Positions 33,838 to 42,875 are shown, numbered from the stretch's first letter. The stretch: DNA of 64,000 nucleotides from Mycobacteroides franklinii (GCF_002013895.1 NZ_MAFQ01000021.1:1-64000), one strand, 5' to 3'. A program made the numbers and translations. The notes: a model not told the origin generated them from the sequence alone.

Positions 33838-34863
33838 GTGGCGATCTCCAAAGTCGAGCGGTTGATGAACCTGGTGATCTGCCTGCTGTCCACCCGCACC
33901 TACGTCACCGCCGAACGAATCCGCACGTCGGTGGCCGGTTACTCGGACTCGCCGAGCGACGAGGCCTTCAGCCGGATGTTCGAGCGCGATAAGAACGAGC
34001 TGCGTGACCTGGGCATCCCGCTGGAGACGGGGAAGGTGTCCTCCTTCGATGCCACCGAGGGCTACCGCATCCGGCGCGACGCCTACGGGCTGCCCGACAT
34101 CACCCTCACCGCGGACGAGTCCGCGGCCGTGGCAGTGGCCACCCAGCTGTGGCAGTCACCCGAGCTGGTCACCGCCGCGCAGGGCGCGCTGATGAAGCTG
34201 CGCGCCGCCGGTGTGGACGTCGACCCGGCCGCCGAGAACGTTTCGGTGGCAGCGCCGGCCGCCATGCCGGGCGGACGCGGATCGGAATCTGTGCTGCGAA
34301 TTCTGCTGTCCGCCATCGATTCCGGTCAGGCGGTGCAGTTCGGGCACCGGCCTTCGCGTACCGAGCCGTATGTCATGCGCACCGTGGAGCCATGGGGCGT
34401 GGTCACCGATCGTGGCCGCTGGTATCTCGTCGGACACGATCGAGACCGCGACGCCACCCGCACCTTTCGGCTGTCTCGCATCGGGGACGACGTGACGAAG
34501 CTCGATAAACCCGGGACGGTGCGTCGTCCCGACGATGCCGACCTGCGTGCCATCGTGGCCAGGGCCGTCGGCGACGGGCCGGTGCGGATCACCGCACGGG
34601 TGTGGATCGCCGAGGGGCGTGCCCAGGAGCTGCGCCGGATGGGTGCCGTCGTCGAATCGCGGCGTTTAGGGGAACGCGACGGGGACATCGTCGAGATCGA
34701 GGTTGCCTCACCGGACCGGCTGGTCCGCTCGATCGCCTCCCATGGCGCCGACGCGGTGGCACTGGAACCGGTACAGGTACGTGATGAGGTCATCGCCCGT
34801 CTGCGGGAGCACGCGGCGGATGAGCCGCTTGCGCGAAGAGGATCCAATGGAGTGACGGCATGA
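33838..34863 (+). CDS. pafB: WYL-domain transcriptional regulator PafB
   Basis: DNA-binding half of the PafBC heterodimer, which activates the LexA-independent DNA damage response in mycobacteria. N-terminal winged helix: VERLMNLVICLLSTRTYVTAERIRTSVAGYSDSPSDEAFSRMFERDKNELRDLG. WYL domain: RTVEPWGVVTDRGRWYLVGHDRDRDATRTFRLSRI. GTG 33838 (VAISKVERL) aligns with the M. tuberculosis start. Its last 15 codons contain a reverse-strand copy of a dispersed repeat, and the tail differs from M. tuberculosis PafB. The end overlaps pafC (ATGA). Confidence 0.95.
   Translation: MAISKVERLMNLVICLLSTRTYVTAERIRTSVAGYSDSPSDEAFSRMFERDKNELRDLGIPLETGKVSSFDATEGYRIRRDAYGLPDITLTADESAAVAVATQLWQSPELVTAAQGALMKLRAAGVDVDPAAENVSVAAPAAMPGGRGSESVLRILLSAIDSGQAVQFGHRPSRTEPYVMRTVEPWGVVTDRGRWYLVGHDRDRDATRTFRLSRIGDDVTKLDKPGTVRRPDDADLRAIVARAVGDGPVRITARVWIAEGRAQELRRMGAVVESRRLGERDGDIVEIEVASPDRLVRSIASHGADAVALEPVQVRDEVIARLREHAADEPLARRGSNGVTA
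34819..34839 (-). repeat. Dispersed repeat, copy B (in pafB)
   Basis: On the minus strand this reads T-CTTCGCGCAAGCGGCTCAT-C, identical to the 21-bp core in sigL (11711-11731). It lies in the last codons of pafB. Confidence 0.7.
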
Positions 34864-35816
34864 CCGAGTTGTCGAACCGGCTGACCCGGCTGCTGAACAT
34901 GGTCCCGTATTTCCAGGCCAACGCCGGTATCAGTGCCGCAGAGGCCGCCGCTGACCTCGGGGTGACCACCAAACAGCTGATGGCCGATCTGAACCAGCTG
35001 TGGATGTGTGGTCTCCCCGGGTATGGGCCCGGCGATCTGATCGATCTCTCCTTCTCCGAGGAAAGCATCGAGGTCACTTTCTCCGCAGGCATCGACCGTC
35101 CGCTGCGCCTCACCTCACCCGAGGCGACGGCACTGCTGGTCGCACTGCGCGCACTGCTGGACATGCCCGGCACCGTCGACCCGGAGGCCGCGCGCAGTGC
35201 GATCGCCAAGATCGAGGACGCCGTGGGTGCGGCCCCCACCGACGGCGCACCCGCGCAGCTTCCCGCCACCGCCGAGTCCGAAGCGGTGACCGCGGTGCGC
35301 TCGGCGGTGCGTAAGAGGCAGGCGCTGCGCATCGAGTACTACTCGGCATCGCGAGATGCGTTGTCGGAGCGCATTGTCGACCCCATTCGTATCGCGGTGG
35401 TGGGGGATCACAGCTACCTGGAGGCCTGGTGCCGTGCGTCCGAGGGGGTGCGGTTGTTCCGGTTCGACCGGATCGAACAGGCAGAGGCTCTCGACCAGCG
35501 CGCGGCGCCGCCCGCGCCCGCGGTTCAGACCGCCACCGACACCGGTCTGTTCGAGGCAGATCCCTCGTTGCCGGCGGCGACGGTGATCGTCGGTCCGAGT
35601 GCGTCCTGGGTTTTCGACTACTTCCCGATGCGCCCGACCGGGACTCAGCATGCCGATGGATCGGTGGAGGCCGCCATGACCTACGCGTCCGAGGACTGGA
35701 TGGCCCGATTGATCCTCGGTTTCGGATCGGCAATTCGTGTGCTGGCACCGGAGTCGTTGGCGCGGAGGGTGCGCACTGACGCGTCGACGGCGCTGGCGGC
35801 GTATCAGGCCAGCTGA
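34860..35816 (+). CDS. pafC: WYL-domain transcriptional regulator PafC
   Basis: Partner of PafB in the DNA damage regulator, with the same winged-helix plus WYL layout. N-terminus: LSNRLTRLLNMVPYFQANAGISAAEAAADLGVTTKQLMADLNQLWMCGLPGYGPGDLIDL. The WYL region reads RIEYYSASRDALSERIVDPIRIAVVGDHSYLEAWCRASEGVRLFRFDRI. At 318 residues it matches M. tuberculosis PafC (Rv2095c). Translation is coupled to pafB by ATGA. It is followed by tatA, the same order as in M. tuberculosis. Confidence 0.95.
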   Translation: MTELSNRLTRLLNMVPYFQANAGISAAEAAADLGVTTKQLMADLNQLWMCGLPGYGPGDLIDLSFSEESIEVTFSAGIDRPLRLTSPEATALLVALRALLDMPGTVDPEAARSAIAKIEDAVGAAPTDGAPAQLPATAESEAVTAVRSAVRKRQALRIEYYSASRDALSERIVDPIRIAVVGDHSYLEAWCRASEGVRLFRFDRIEQAEALDQRAAPPAPAVQTATDTGLFEADPSLPAATVIVGPSASWVFDYFPMRPTGTQHADGSVEAAMTYASEDWMARLILGFGSAIRVLAPESLARRVRTDASTALAAYQAS

Positions 35817-35873
35817 CCGTCACGGGTCCTGGGGTAGCATTCAGGGCATACACGACGTCTGGAGGTGACCACA

Positions 35874-36140
35874 TTGGGCGGTCTACAACCCATGCACTGG
35901 GTAATCGTTATCGTCGTATTCGCGCTGCTCTTCGGAGCTAAGAAGCTGCCAGACCTTGCGCGTTCGCTGGGTAAGTCGCTGCGGATCTTCAAATCGGAAG
36001 TCAAGGAACTGCAGAACGAAGGAAACACGGCACGGGCGTCCGACGCCCCACAAGCCGTGGAGCAGCAGCAAGTGCCTCCCGCTGTCGCGGTGGAAGCGCC
36101 GCCCATCGAGTCGACTCCCGGTCACAAGCCCACTGCCTAG
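35874..36140 (+). CDS. tatA: Sec-independent protein translocase subunit TatA
   Basis: Pore-forming subunit of the twin-arginine export system. One N-terminal transmembrane helix (MHWVIVIVVFALLFGAKKLPDLARSLG) with the conserved FGAKKLP turn is followed by an amphipathic helix (KSLRIFKSEVKEL) and a polar tail; 88 residues. I chose TTG 35874 because the product then begins MGGLQPMHW, as M. tuberculosis TatA begins MGSLSPWHW, and GGAGG lies eight bases upstream. A GTG at 35865 overlaps that ribosome-binding site and is unlikely. Confidence 0.93.
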   Translation: MGGLQPMHWVIVIVVFALLFGAKKLPDLARSLGKSLRIFKSEVKELQNEGNTARASDAPQAVEQQQVPPAVAVEAPPIESTPGHKPTA

Positions 36141-36156
36141 CCGCGTCTCGACGCGG
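36141..36156 (+). other. Hairpin immediately after the tatA stop
   Basis: CCGCGT and ACGCGG pair around CTCG directly after the tatA stop codon. There is no T tract, so it is more likely an intercistronic RNA stabiliser between tatA and tatC than a terminator. Confidence 0.45.
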
Positions 36157-36185
36157 ATCAGGCCGGCCGGACAGGTCATACGTTG

Positions 36186-37127
36186 ATGAATAAGGTTCTG
36201 GGTGCTCTTCGGCTGCCTGGACGTCCTCGACAACCCAAAAATGCCGACGGCACCATGTCGCTCGTCGAGCATCTGCAGGAACTGCGCACGCGTCTGCTGA
36301 TCTCCGTAGCGGCGGTGCTGCTCACCACGATCATCGGGTTTGTCTGGTACGAGCACGCGATGTTCGGTGTCGAGAGTCTCGGCGGGTGGCTGCGCGAACC
36401 ATATTGCTCACTGCCGGCCAGTGCCCGCGCCAATCTCAGTGCGGACGGCGCCTGTCGACTTTTGGCCACGGCACCTTTTGAGCAGTTCATGCTGCGCCTC
36501 AAGGTCGGACTGACCGCCGGCGTGGTGCTGGCCTGCCCGGTGTGGCTGTACCAGATCTGGCGGTTCATCACCCCGGGCCTGTATCGCAACGAACGCAAGT
36601 TCGCGGTCATCTTCGTGACCGCGGCGGCGGTGCTGTTCATCGCCGGGGCCCTGCTGGCTTACCTGGTGCTGGCCAAGGCCCTGCACTTCCTGCTGACGGT
36701 GGGCAGTGATGTTCAGGTCACGGGGCTCAAGGGTGACGAGTACTTCAGCTTCCTGATCAACCTGTTGCTGGTGTTCGGTGTCAGTTTCGAGTTTCCGCTG
36801 CTGCTCGTGATGCTGAACTTTGTCGGGATCGTGTCCTACGCCAAGCTCAAGAACTGGCGCCGCGGCATGATCTTCGGCCTGTTCGTCTTCGCGGCCTTCG
36901 CGACACCGGGGTCCGACCCGTTCTCGATGACGGCACTGGGGCTTGCGTTGACACTCTTGCTGGAATTCTCCATTCAGGTGTCCCGGGTGCACGACAGACG
37001 GAAGGCCAAGCGGGAGGCTGCGCAGCAGCTCAGCGATGACGAGGCGTCCGCATTGGACGCGCCCGAGGCCATCGGCGCGCCCGAACCGATCGGTCCCCCC
37101 GAGCGGTTTGACAACATGGGCAAGTGA
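36186..37127 (+). CDS. tatC: Sec-independent protein translocase subunit TatC
   Basis: Six-helix receptor subunit that recognises twin-arginine signal peptides. The N-terminal signature MSLVEHLQELRTRLLISVAAVLLTTIIGFVWY and the segments PYCSLPASARANLSADGACRLLATAPFEQFMLRLKVGLTAG and FGVSFEFPLLLVMLNFVG are typical. A 50-residue acidic/Pro tail follows the last helix. ATG 36186 is preferred; TTG 36183 is possible. The stop overlaps the helY GTG. In this family tatA and tatC form the core, with tatB elsewhere. Confidence 0.95.
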   Translation: MNKVLGALRLPGRPRQPKNADGTMSLVEHLQELRTRLLISVAAVLLTTIIGFVWYEHAMFGVESLGGWLREPYCSLPASARANLSADGACRLLATAPFEQFMLRLKVGLTAGVVLACPVWLYQIWRFITPGLYRNERKFAVIFVTAAAVLFIAGALLAYLVLAKALHFLLTVGSDVQVTGLKGDEYFSFLINLLLVFGVSFEFPLLLVMLNFVGIVSYAKLKNWRRGMIFGLFVFAAFATPGSDPFSMTALGLALTLLLEFSIQVSRVHDRRKAKREAAQQLSDDEASALDAPEAIGAPEPIGPPERFDNMGK

Positions 37128-39889
37128 CCAGCATCGGAACCGAACTTAGTGCGTTTTCCCAGGGGCTGAGTTTTGCTCTCGATCCGTTCCAGGTGCGCGC
37201 CTGTACCGCGCTGGAGAACGGGCACGGCGTGCTGGTCTGCGCGCCCACCGGTGCGGGCAAGACCATCGTCGGAGAATTCGCGGTGCACCTGGCCCTGGCC
37301 GCCGGGCGCAAATGCTTCTACACGACACCCATCAAGGCGCTGAGCAACCAGAAGCACAACGACCTGGTGTCGGTATACGGACCGGACAAGGTCGGCCTGC
37401 TCACCGGAGACTCGTCGATCAACTCCGACGCTCCGGTGGTGGTGATGACCACCGAGGTCCTGCGCAACATGCTGTACGCGGATTCACCCGCGCTGCACGG
37501 TCTTTCCTATGTGGTGATGGACGAGGTGCACTTCCTGGCGGATCGGTTCCGCGGTGCGGTGTGGGAAGAAGTCATCCTGCATCTGCCCGAGGAGGTCGCG
37601 CTGGCCAGCTTGTCCGCCACGGTGAGCAACGCCGAGGAATTCGGCGGCTGGATCAAGACGGTCCGCGGGGACACCACCGTGGTGGTCGACGAAACCAGAC
37701 CGGTTCCGTTGTGGCAGCACGTCATCGTCGGGCGGCGGCTGTTCGACCTGTTCGAGGGCGATGAGCCCCTCGGGCGAAGAGCATCGGGAGGGGCCGGTCA
37801 CCAGTTTCAGGTGGATCCGGAGCTCACGCGCTACATCGCCCAGCGTCGCCAGGCCGATCGCTTCGCCGACTTGGACCGCCCACGCCGCCGGGGGCCACAC
37901 GATCGCGGTGGGCGTCCGCCCACCCTCTACCGTCCGCCGTCGCGGCCCGAGGTCATCGCGCGGCTCGACGAGGACGGCCTGCTCCCGGCGATCACCTTCA
38001 TCTTCTCGCGGGCCGGGTGTGATGGCGCTGTGGCGCAATGCCTTCGGTCCCGGTTGCGGCTTACCACCGAAGAGGAGCGGCGCGAGATCGTCGCCATCGT
38101 CGACCGCCGCACCGAAGGTCTGCCCGAGGGCGATCTGGATGTACTCGGGTACTGGCAGTGGCGGGAGGGGCTGCTGCGCGGTATCGCCGCACACCACGCG
38201 GGCATGCTGCCGGTTTTCCGGCAAACCGTTGAGGAGCTGTTCACCAAGGGACTGGTGAAGGCGGTATTCGCCACCGAGACACTGGCATTGGGAATCAACA
38301 TGCCCGCGCGCACGGTGGTGCTGGAGCGGTTGGTCAAGTTCAATGGGGAGCAGCATGCCGCGTTGACTCCGGGGGAGTACACCCAGCTGACGGGACGTGC
38401 GGGCCGCCGCGGAATCGACGTCGAGGGACATGCCGTCGTGCTGTGGACGCCCGATGTGGAGCCCACTGAGATCGCCGGTCTGGCGTCCACGCGTACCTTC
38501 CCGCTGCGCAGTTCCTTCGCGCCGTCGTACAACATGACGATCAATCTGGTGCACCGCATGGGGCCGGACCCGGCGCGCGAACTGCTGGAGCGGTCTTTCG
38601 CGCAATACCAAGCCGATCGCTCCGTGGTGGGCCTGGTGCGCGGCATCGAGCGCGGTCAGAAGATGCTCGATGAGATCGCGGCCGAGCTTGACGGACATGA
38701 TGGTTCGGTCCTGCAGTATGTCCGGCTGCGTGCCAGCCTCGCCGAACGTGAGCGTGCCGCCGCACGTGCCTCCCGACTCGAACGTCGCGGGGCCGCCAAC
38801 GATGCCCTGGCCGCCCTCAAGCGTGGCGACGTCATCGCGATCCCGCATGGCCGGCGCAACGGTGTGGCCGTGGTGTTGGAGCCCGCCAACGACGACGACG
38901 ATCCGCGTCCGTTGGTGCTGACCGAACATCGTTGGGCCGGAAGGATTTCCTCGGCGGACTATTCGGGAAGTGCGGAACCGCTCGGATCCATCACGCTGCC
39001 CAAGCGCGTCGAACATCGTCAGCCCAAGGTGCGCCGTGATGTGGCATCGGCTTTGCGATCGGCACTCGATGAGGGTCGGGTCCGCAGGCCGGCGTCGGGT
39101 AAGCGGCGCGCGGATGGTTCTCATGGAGACGCCGACGCCGATGTGGAACGGCTGCGGCGCGATATTCGGGAACACTCAGTGCATCACGCTCCCAAGCGCG
39201 AGGAATTGGCGCGTATCGGCGAGCGCTATCTGCGCATCGAACGCGATAACACCCAATTGCAGAAGAAGGTGGCGGCGGCGACCAATTCGCTCGCGCGGAC
39301 CTTCGACCGCATTCTGGCGTTGCTCACCGAACGCGGCTATGTCGAGGACAGTTCCGAGCTCGGTATGAAGGTCACCGAGGACGGCATGTTGTTGGCCCGC
39401 ATTTACAGCGAGAGTGACCTGCTGGTGGCCGAGTGTCTGCGGCGCGGAATGTGGGCGGGGCTGAAGCCGGCGGAGCTGGCGGCGGTGGCATCGGCGGTCT
39501 TGTACGAGTCGCGCGGTGACACGGTTTCGGTGACCGGAGAGGCGCCGACGGCCGCGTTGCGCGGGGCTCTCGCCGAGACCCATCGGGCGCTGGCGCGGTT
39601 GCGCCGCGACGAACAGCAGCACCATCTCGCACCCACACGCGAGATCGACGAAGGCTTCGTCGCGGCGGTCTACCGGTGGGCGACCACGGGAGATTTGGCA
39701 GCGTCGCTGGAGGCTGCCGGCGACGCAGGTACCGCGCTGCCGGCAGGCGATTTCGTACGCTGGTGTCGGCAAGTGGTGGATCTACTGGACCAGATTCACA
39801 AGGCAGCACCGGACCCCGATGTGCGTTCAGCAGCGAAGGCCGCGGTCGGCGACGTGCGGCGTGGCGTCGTTGCCGTTGATGGCACATAA
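37124..39889 (+). CDS. helY: Ski2-like ATP-dependent helicase HelY
   Basis: Superfamily 2 helicase related to Ski2/Mtr4. Motif I is APTGAGKT, Ia TPIKALSNQK, II DEVH (VMDEVHFLADRF), III SATVSN, V ALGINMPARTVV and VI QLTGRAGRRGID. The C-terminal region, with a basic low-complexity insert and the DSHCT-like domain (LGMKVTEDGMLLARIYSESDLLVAECL), is typical. 921 residues. GTG 37124 overlaps the tatC stop, matching the order tatA-tatC-helY in M. tuberculosis (Rv2094c-Rv2092c). Probably an RNA helicase; the substrate is unproven. Confidence 0.94.
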   Translation: MTSIGTELSAFSQGLSFALDPFQVRACTALENGHGVLVCAPTGAGKTIVGEFAVHLALAAGRKCFYTTPIKALSNQKHNDLVSVYGPDKVGLLTGDSSINSDAPVVVMTTEVLRNMLYADSPALHGLSYVVMDEVHFLADRFRGAVWEEVILHLPEEVALASLSATVSNAEEFGGWIKTVRGDTTVVVDETRPVPLWQHVIVGRRLFDLFEGDEPLGRRASGGAGHQFQVDPELTRYIAQRRQADRFADLDRPRRRGPHDRGGRPPTLYRPPSRPEVIARLDEDGLLPAITFIFSRAGCDGAVAQCLRSRLRLTTEEERREIVAIVDRRTEGLPEGDLDVLGYWQWREGLLRGIAAHHAGMLPVFRQTVEELFTKGLVKAVFATETLALGINMPARTVVLERLVKFNGEQHAALTPGEYTQLTGRAGRRGIDVEGHAVVLWTPDVEPTEIAGLASTRTFPLRSSFAPSYNMTINLVHRMGPDPARELLERSFAQYQADRSVVGLVRGIERGQKMLDEIAAELDGHDGSVLQYVRLRASLAERERAAARASRLERRGAANDALAALKRGDVIAIPHGRRNGVAVVLEPANDDDDPRPLVLTEHRWAGRISSADYSGSAEPLGSITLPKRVEHRQPKVRRDVASALRSALDEGRVRRPASGKRRADGSHGDADADVERLRRDIREHSVHHAPKREELARIGERYLRIERDNTQLQKKVAAATNSLARTFDRILALLTERGYVEDSSELGMKVTEDGMLLARIYSESDLLVAECLRRGMWAGLKPAELAAVASAVLYESRGDTVSVTGEAPTAALRGALAETHRALARLRRDEQQHHLAPTREIDEGFVAAVYRWATTGDLAASLEAAGDAGTALPAGDFVRWCRQVVDLLDQIHKAAPDPDVRSAAKAAVGDVRRGVVAVDGT

Positions 39890-39979
39890 GGTCGAGCAAA
39901 CGCTAAGGTGGAGCGTCAGCACGCTTTCACATCGGTAACACACACCGGTAAGTAACAAGGTCGCGACACGGGAGGAACG

Positions 39980-40690
39980 ATGAGCGGTCCACAGGGAACG
40001 GAACCCGGCGGACAGTGGGCGCCGCAACCTGGGCAAGGCCAAGAGCCCTGGCAGACACCGCAATCCTCAGATCCGGCGCAGCAGGGTGAGCAGGGCTGGC
40101 AGCAGCCGGCCTACGGTCAGGGACAGCAGTATCCGCAGTACCAGCAGCCGGGTTTCCCGGGCGGCGGTTTTGGGGATCCGAGCCAGTTCGGCCAGCAGCC
40201 CAGTCAGCAGGGATTCGGCGAGCCGAGTCAGTTCGGGCAGCCCGGTGCCTACAGCCAACAGGGACAGTACGGACAGCAGGGTGCATACCCGGGCCAGTAC
40301 GGACAGCAGCAGGGACAGCCGTTCCCGCAGTTCGGTGCCGGTAAACCGCAGCGGTCCACCAAGACCATCGCGATCATCGGCGGCATTGTCGCGGCCGCGG
40401 TGATTCTGATCGTGGTGCTGGTCACCGCGTTCCTGTTTCCCGGATGGGCCATGACCACGACCCTGGATGTCGCCAAGGCGCAAGACGGCGTGACGAAGGT
40501 TCTGACCGACGAGACCAACGGGTACGGCGCCAAGAACGTCAAGGACGTCAAGTGCAATGACGGCAATAACCCGGAGGTGAAGAAGGGCGGCACCTTCACC
40601 TGCGATGTCAGCATCGACGGCACCAAGCGCCAGGTCACCGTGACGTTCCAGAACGACAAGGGCACCTATGAGGTAGGCCGCCCCAAGTAA
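39980..40690 (+). CDS. DUF4333 membrane protein with Gln-rich repetitive N-terminus
   Basis: A 236-residue protein. The first 125 residues are cytoplasmic, rich in Gln, Gly, Pro and Tyr with near repeats (QYGQQ, GFGEPSQFGQP). One transmembrane helix follows (TIAIIGGIVAAAVILIVVLVTAFLF), then an extracytoplasmic DUF4333 domain with two Cys (VKCNDG ... GTFTCDVSIDGTKRQVTVTF) that likely form a disulfide. Its position after helY matches M. tuberculosis Rv2091c. GGGAGG precedes ATG 39980. Function unknown. A strong intrinsic terminator follows. Confidence 0.85.
   Translation: MSGPQGTEPGGQWAPQPGQGQEPWQTPQSSDPAQQGEQGWQQPAYGQGQQYPQYQQPGFPGGGFGDPSQFGQQPSQQGFGEPSQFGQPGAYSQQGQYGQQGAYPGQYGQQQGQPFPQFGAGKPQRSTKTIAIIGGIVAAAVILIVVLVTAFLFPGWAMTTTLDVAKAQDGVTKVLTDETNGYGAKNVKDVKCNDGNNPEVKKGGTFTCDVSIDGTKRQVTVTFQNDKGTYEVGRPK
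40255..40320 (+). repeat. Short coding repeats (GGACAGTACGGACAGCAG)
   Basis: The unit GGACAGTACGGACAGCAG, or CAGTACGGACAGCAG, recurs within the Gln-rich segment of the DUF4333 gene, encoding QYGQQ. Such repeats can vary in number between strains by slippage. Confidence 0.5.
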
Positions 40691-40705
40691 TCGGTTCTCG
40701 CAAGG

Positions 40706-40743
40706 ACGCCGAGTGTGCAGATTCGCACACTCGGCGTTTTTTG
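40706..40743 (+). terminator. Intrinsic terminator after the DUF4333 gene
   Basis: Perfect 13-bp stem: ACGCCGAGTGTGC at 40706-40718, loop AGATTC, GCACACTCGGCGT at 40725-40737, followed by six T. It is the clearest Rho-independent terminator in the window and ends five bases before the convergent exonuclease gene's stop. Confidence 0.9.
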
Positions 40744-40748
40744 TGTCC

Positions 40749-41714
40749 CTAGGTCAGCCCGTCGAGCGCCTTCTGCAGGCGGATGATTGCCGACCCGATA
40801 CCCAGTTCGGCACCCAGCTCGGCGACCCGCTGCGGATCGCGCGCGATCAGCGGCAACGCGTCACTGTCGCGATCGAGGGTCACCGGCGAATCCACTGCTA
40901 CCCGCACCACCGGCTCGGCGGCGGCGATGTAGTCGGTTGCCGCCTGCAGCTTGGCGCGAACCGCCTTGGCCAGCCCCGATTTCGGGTCATCGGCCGCGGC
41001 GAGAACACCGGTCAGCGACCCGTACTCGGCGAGGAGTTTGGCTGCCGTCTTCTCGCCCACACCCGCGACACCGGGCAGACCGTCGGACGGGTCGCCGCGC
41101 AGCAAGGCCAGTTCCGCGTACGCCGCGCCGGCACGGTCCACGGGCACACCGTACTGCTCGGATACTTCGCTGGGGCCGAACAATGTGGCCTTGGCGAATC
41201 CCCGTCCCATATAGAAGACGCGGACGCGTACCGGGTCGTCGGTGACGACCTGCAGCAGGTCACGATCGCCACTGACCACGATGACGGGGTCGCGGCGCTC
41301 GGTCGCGGCCAAAGTACCCAGCACGTCGTCGGCCTCGAAGCCGGGTGCGCCGGCCGATGCGATACCGAACGCATCCAGCATGGCGGCGATCATGTCGACC
41401 TGGGGTGTGAGCTCATCGGGCACTTCTTCGACGTCCACGACACCGTTGGGCTCCTCGGAGACCACCCGGTGCGCCTTGTACGACGGAATTGCCGCTACCC
41501 GCCACGCGGGACGCCAATCCAGGTCGAGGCACACCGCAAGCCGATGTGGCTGATGCAGGGTGATGAGCTGTGACATCGTGTCGAGGAATCCGCGGACTGC
41601 GTTGACGGGTCTGCCGTCGGGTGCCTTGATGGAATCGGGAACCCCGAAGTAGGAACGGAACCACAGACTGGCGCCGTCGAGTAGTAGGACGGGTCTCGAA
41701 AGGTCTTCTGACAC
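40749..41714 (-). CDS. 5'-3' exonuclease (PIN/FEN fold)
   Basis: Flap-type 5'-3' exonuclease like the N-terminal domain of DNA polymerase I. Acidic metal-binding motifs include LLLDGASLWFRSYFG, GFEADDVLGTLA, VVSGDRDLLQVV and LLRGDPSDGLPGVAGVGEKTAAKLL (helix-hairpin-helix). 321 residues from GTG 41714, which sits seven bases after a TAGGTT box on this strand. It corresponds in position to M. tuberculosis Rv2090. It is divergent from pepE, the starts only 33 bases apart. Confidence 0.92.
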   Translation of the reverse strand: MSEDLSRPVLLLDGASLWFRSYFGVPDSIKAPDGRPVNAVRGFLDTMSQLITLHQPHRLAVCLDLDWRPAWRVAAIPSYKAHRVVSEEPNGVVDVEEVPDELTPQVDMIAAMLDAFGIASAGAPGFEADDVLGTLAATERRDPVIVVSGDRDLLQVVTDDPVRVRVFYMGRGFAKATLFGPSEVSEQYGVPVDRAGAAYAELALLRGDPSDGLPGVAGVGEKTAAKLLAEYGSLTGVLAAADDPKSGLAKAVRAKLQAATDYIAAAEPVVRVAVDSPVTLDRDSDALPLIARDPQRVAELGAELGIGSAIIRLQKALDGLT

Positions 41715-41721
41715 GGCTCTC

Positions 41722-41740
41722 AACCTATGCCAGATAGCCT
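41722..41740. promoter_or_regulatory. Overlapping divergent promoters, exonuclease and pepE
   Basis: Minus-strand -10 TAGGTT (41727-41722) and plus-strand -10 TAGCCT (41735-41740) each end seven bases before their start codon. Both genes lack a Shine-Dalgarno sequence, so both transcripts are probably leaderless. Confidence 0.6.
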
Positions 41741-41747
41741 GGACCGT

Positions 41748-42875
41748 ATGGCAGCCCAGCGTTTCGAATCCGATGTCTACGCCAACCGTCTGCAGCGCGC
41801 CGCTCAGGAGGCCACCAAGGCAGGGGTGACCGGCCTGGTAATCACGCCCGGATACGACCTGAGGTATCTCACCGGGTCACGCGCGCAGACGTTCGAGCGG
41901 CTCACCGCCTTGGTGGTACCCGCCTCGGGCCGGCCCACCGTGGTCGCTCCCCGGATGGAGCTTGCAGCACTGCAAGATTCAGCGATCGGGGACCTCGCCA
42001 TCCCCATCAGCGACTGGGTCGACGGCGAAAATCCCTACGAGCTGGTGCGGGCGGCGCTAGGAGCCGCGGGAACGGTCGCGGTCACCGAATCGATGCCCGC
42101 ACTGCATCTGCTGCCGCTGGCAGAACTGATCCAAACGGTGCCGGTGTTGGCCACCGGGGTGCTGCGCCGGCTTCGCATGGTCAAGGATGCATCCGAGATC
42201 GATGCGCTGCGCAAGGCCGGGGCCGCCATCGACCGGGTGCACGCCCTGGTCCCCGAACTGCTGACGCCGGGACGCACCGAGGCTCAGGTGGCCGCCGATA
42301 TCGCTGAAGCGATTGTGGCCGAAGGCCATTCGGAGGTGGCCTTCATCATCGTCGGTTCGGGCCCGCACGGCGCCGACCCGCATCACGAATGCTCCGACCG
42401 TGAGTTACAGGCCGGGGACATCGTTGTGGTCGACATCGGCGGCAGCTACGAGCCGGGCTACAACTCCGACAGCACCCGCACCTACAGCATCGGTGAACCT
42501 GATCCTGAAGTTGCACAACGGATTTCGATTCTCGAACGGGCGCAGCAGGCGGCGGTTCAAGCGGCTCGTCCCGGCGTGACCGCGGAGTCCGTGGATGCCG
42601 CCGCGCGCCGGGTTCTCACCGAGGCCGGGATGGGCGAGGCGTTCGTGCATCGCACCGGACACGGCATCGGACTATCGGTGCACGAAGAGCCGTACATCGT
42701 CGAGGGCAATGACCTGGTGCTGGAGCCCGGGATGGCGTTCAGCATCGAGCCGGGCGTGTACTTCCCGGGACAGTGGGGCGCGCGAATCGAAGACATCGTC
42801 GTTGTCACCGAAAACGGTTGCGAATCGGTGAATTCGCGGCCGCACGGCCTGACGGTGGTACCGTCCCGCGGCTAA
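41748..42875 (+). CDS. pepE: Metallopeptidase PepE (Xaa-Pro peptidase family M24)
   Basis: Creatinase/prolidase-fold peptidase with two metal ions. N-terminal domain about 1-140 (VITPGYDLRYLTGSRAQTFERLTALVVP). Metal ligands in the C-terminal pita-bread domain: DIGGSYEPGYNSDSTRTYSIG (two Asp), HRTGHGIGLSVHEEPY (His), MAFSIEPGVYFPG (Glu) and ARIEDIVVVTE (Glu). 375 residues from ATG 41748, the length of M. tuberculosis PepE (Rv2089c). It ends overlapping the convergent Rv2074-like gene by three bases. Confidence 0.93.
   Translation: MAAQRFESDVYANRLQRAAQEATKAGVTGLVITPGYDLRYLTGSRAQTFERLTALVVPASGRPTVVAPRMELAALQDSAIGDLAIPISDWVDGENPYELVRAALGAAGTVAVTESMPALHLLPLAELIQTVPVLATGVLRRLRMVKDASEIDALRKAGAAIDRVHALVPELLTPGRTEAQVAADIAEAIVAEGHSEVAFIIVGSGPHGADPHHECSDRELQAGDIVVVDIGGSYEPGYNSDSTRTYSIGEPDPEVAQRISILERAQQAAVQAARPGVTAESVDAAARRVLTEAGMGEAFVHRTGHGIGLSVHEEPYIVEGNDLVLEPGMAFSIEPGVYFPGQWGARIEDIVVVTENGCESVNSRPHGLTVVPSRG

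Noticed and set aside
36141..36156. The hairpin after tatA as a transcription terminator
   Set aside because: It has no T tract and tatC follows in a gene order that is normally co-transcribed.
37484..39175. A 563-codon open frame antisense to helY
   Set aside because: It is a shadow of the helicase with composition typical of antisense GC-rich frames.
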